Positions 14,276 through 15,836 of a stretch of 15,836 nucleotides of DNA are shown piece by piece (the first letter of the stretch is position 1; each line of letters begins with the position of its first letter). The translations under genes were made by a program, and so were the position numbers. The notes under the pieces were generated by a model that was not told the origin of the DNA, did not search any database, and saw nothing but the letters and a program-made list of their open reading frames with translations. Origin of the DNA: an uncultured Clostridia bacterium (lineage in GTDB: Bacteria; Bacillota; Clostridia; TANB77; CAG-508); assembly GCA_949935895.1 (NCBI GenBank), contig CATLGL010000021.1:1-15836 (forward strand), written 5' to 3'.

Positions 14276-15836
14276 TTAATTATCAATAAGAATCCATGCT
14301 CCATTTTCATCTTTTCCGCCTATTTGAATATTTGGCTTGATATATATAATTGGACGAATTCCTGTACTAACTATTTTTTGTGTATATTCTGCCTTTCCTT
14401 CTGTATCTTCCCCGTCTGAATTTTCTCCTTCACCTTCATTACCAACTCCATCTCCAGATGCATCCTCATCTGTTTCTACATCTTCTTTATCTTCTATGTC
14501 TGGAAGTGCTTCCTCACCTCCACTTTCAACTCCATCTCCAGATATATCTTCTCCTGTATCTAAATCTTCCTCTGTTTCTACATCTTCTTTATCTTCTATG
14601 TCTGGAAGTGCTTCCTCACCTCCATCTCCAGATATGTCTCCTCCTGAACCAACGTCTTCTTTGCCTACAGTACTTCTAAAAAGTTCTGTTATTCCTACCT
14701 CTTGTTTTGTTGCTTCTACAATACCAATACCAAATGCTGCATAGTCTACACTTGATTCAACACCTCTTGATGCTACATGATATTCTTTTTTAAATAGCAT
14801 TTGATATAGTATGCTTCTTGTGTTGGTTAGATATTCTGAAGCCTCATAATGATATGCTGTATTATCTTCTGTTCTTTGTTTTATAGAGGAAGAATATCCT
14901 TCTTGTGTTGTTCTGGTTGGATAGAATATTGTATGTGTATATGGTGTTCTATCGTTTTGAGCAGTTGTTGGATCATATTTTGTTATTTTGTTGATATCCT
15001 CTAGGCTGATACTTCTTGCTCCACTTTCTGTAATAGTTCCTTGTTCAATTCCTTCTACAATATCTCCTATTTCATAATGAAATGTTTTAGATGTATCGGC
15101 TCCTTTTCCATATCCATAAATTTTACAAATTTCGTTTAATTCTTGTTCTGCATATAAATATCCAATTGCTCCTTTTAATTCAAAATTTGTACCATTATCT
15201 GTAGTAATTGCTTCTGTACTTATTAGTACTACTTCTCCTGTTATCTCATCTTTACTTAAAATACGCCATTTTATATTGTCATTAGCTGTAAAGGTTTGTT
15301 CTGTACTTCCATTTCCATGTATTGTACCATCTCCTATTGGCGATGTATATGTTAATTTATCTAATGTAACTCCGTCCACTGGTTGGAGCATATGCAACAT
15401 AGTCACCTACATCTGCAACATAGGCTAGCATTGTGTCTTCTTTGTTTAATTCATCTTCAAGACCACCTGTCTCGTTTAATAAGCCTATATATTCTGTTAA
15501 TTCTGTTGTAATAACTAACACATAGCCTTCTTTTGTAATTGCTTTAGCACTTTTTTCACTTAAACGTTTTTTTATATTTCCTTCTGGTATGATTTTTTTT
15601 GCATAAATTCGCTCAATTAAATTATCTAATGTAACGATTCCATGATTACGTTTGGCAGTATACACTCTTGCTAATTGAATTTTTTCTTTATATTCTGCTA
15701 CTTTTGTATCAATTTTTGCTCTTTTTGTTGTATTAAATATTCCACCTTCACCTAAACTAAAACTAATGGTAACTGTCACTAAAATAAGCATTACTGCAAT
15801 GGTAATAATAAGAGCTAATAGGGTAATCCCCGATTT
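14276..15836 (-). CDS. Type IV pilin-like surface protein with acidic repeats, 5'-truncated, needs +1 shift at CGG 15374
   Basis: At least 519 residues; the start lies beyond the window. The visible N-terminus KSGITLLALIITIAVMLI, followed by LILVTVTISFSLGEGG, is a type IV prepilin-like helix of the kind seen in many Clostridia surface proteins (usually K-G-I-T-L-I-x-L-x-I-T-I). The zero frame ends ...YAPTSG-RSYIR at 15357. Skipping the C of CGG 15374 gives APTSGGVTLDKLTYTSPIGD and opens 360 more residues. These include WRILSKDEITGEVVLISTEA, an acidic segment with two near-identical copies of EALPDIEDKEDVET, and GIRPIIYIKPNIQI near the end, all typical of secreted Clostridial pilin-like proteins with a C-terminal adhesive domain. 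It is probably anchored or assembled at the surface. The specific role is unknown. Confidence 0.75.
14469..14624 (-). repeat. Two exact 54-base copies in the acidic repeat region
   Basis: 14469-14522 and 14571-14624 are identical and 102 bases apart, so the unit is in frame (34 codons). Each encodes GGEEALPDIEDKEDVETD/E. The motif TCCATCTCCAGAT recurs three times (about 14448, 14531, 14621), encoding S/D-G-D-G. Recent duplication, with length variation likely between strains. Confidence 0.85.
15371..15374 (-). other. CGGA +1 frameshift site 8 (pilin-like surface protein)
   Basis: In frame: GGA CGG AGT TAC, ending at 15357. With C skipped: GGA (C) GGA GTT ACA TTA GAT, that is G-G-V-T-L-D, joining the prepilin-type N-terminus to the extracellular domain. 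No alternative start with a ribosome site lies near the second frame. Confidence 0.84.

Noticed and set aside
14337..14744. Ser/Pro-rich plus-strand frames over the acidic repeat region
   Set aside because: They are antisense shadows of the Asp/Glu-rich repeats and have no ribosome binding site.
1477..15836. Six frameshifted genes as ordinary pseudogenes or sequencing/assembly errors
   Set aside because: Random indels would not all be +1, all be a C, all lie directly before a Gly codon and coincide with every in-frame CGG. The genes are otherwise intact. Raw-read checking is still the first test.
1..15836. tRNA, rRNA, CRISPR array, transposase or integrase genes
   Set aside because: None seen on either strand; only secretion-type genes hint at a mobile origin for 1-2530, with no attachment site or recombinase in view.

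Overview
This is a strongly AT-rich, Gram-positive-type window. Purine-rich Shine-Dalgarno sites (AGGAGG) and sigma-A-like promoters (TTGAAA or TTGACA with TATAAT) occur throughout. The gene content points to an anaerobic Bacillota/Clostridia bacterium, probably a spore former: class III anaerobic ribonucleotide reductase (nrdD, nrdG), a Spo0E-like phosphatase, the YmfF/YmfH M16 peptidase pair, rpsU-yqeY, and a PrgI/VirB2-type secretion cluster. I cannot name the species. Nearly all genes lie on the minus strand; only the Crp/Fnr regulator is on the plus strand.

Layout, in minus-strand transcription order from high to low coordinates. 15836-14276: a 5'-truncated type IV pilin-like surface protein with acidic repeats. 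14240-13608 (plus strand): a Crp/Fnr regulator. 13354-11228: nrdD, with a perfect 16-bp palindrome at its promoter. 11125-10576: nrdG. 10539-10181: an intergenic region with inverted repeats. 10180-9233: prs. 9065-8895: rpsU. 8780-7343: a GT-C-like membrane protein. 7285-6839: yqeY. 6674-5394: ymfF. 5390-4111: ymfH. 4111-3336: lgt. 3260-3069: a small membrane protein. 2851-2687: a Spo0E-like protein. 2476-1: a type IV secretion or conjugation-like cluster with three VirB2/TrbC-like pilin proteins followed by PrgI.

The striking observation is a systematic +1 frame change. Six genes (the T4SS pilin-domain protein, lgt, ymfH, the membrane glycosyltransferase-like gene, nrdG and the pilin-like surface protein) each look broken by +1 frameshifts, eight in all. 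At every one of the eight points an in-frame CGG codon is present. Skipping its C, so that CGGN is read as GGN (Gly), restores one full-length family-typical protein each time. I scanned every gene for in-frame CGG and found exactly these eight and no others. CGG is never used as an ordinary Arg codon here, although CGT, CGC, CGA, AGA and AGG are. The trinucleotide CGG does occur freely out of frame, for example as TTC GGC or GAC GGA. About 2,300 codons of uninterrupted genes (nrdD, prs, ymfF, yqeY, rpsU, crp and the small genes) contain none. Random indels or assembly error would not be expected to give this pattern. I infer a genome-wide decoding rule in which CGG, perhaps lacking a tRNA, triggers +1 frameshifting with Gly inserted, or CGGN is read as a four-base Gly codon.

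Functionally, the window combines DNA-precursor metabolism (nrdDG, prs), translation-associated genes (rpsU, yqeY), lipoprotein maturation (lgt), processing peptidases (ymfFH) and surface/secretion machinery. The putative Crp/Fnr operator lies at about -41 of nrdD, which suggests local activation of the anaerobic reductase operon.
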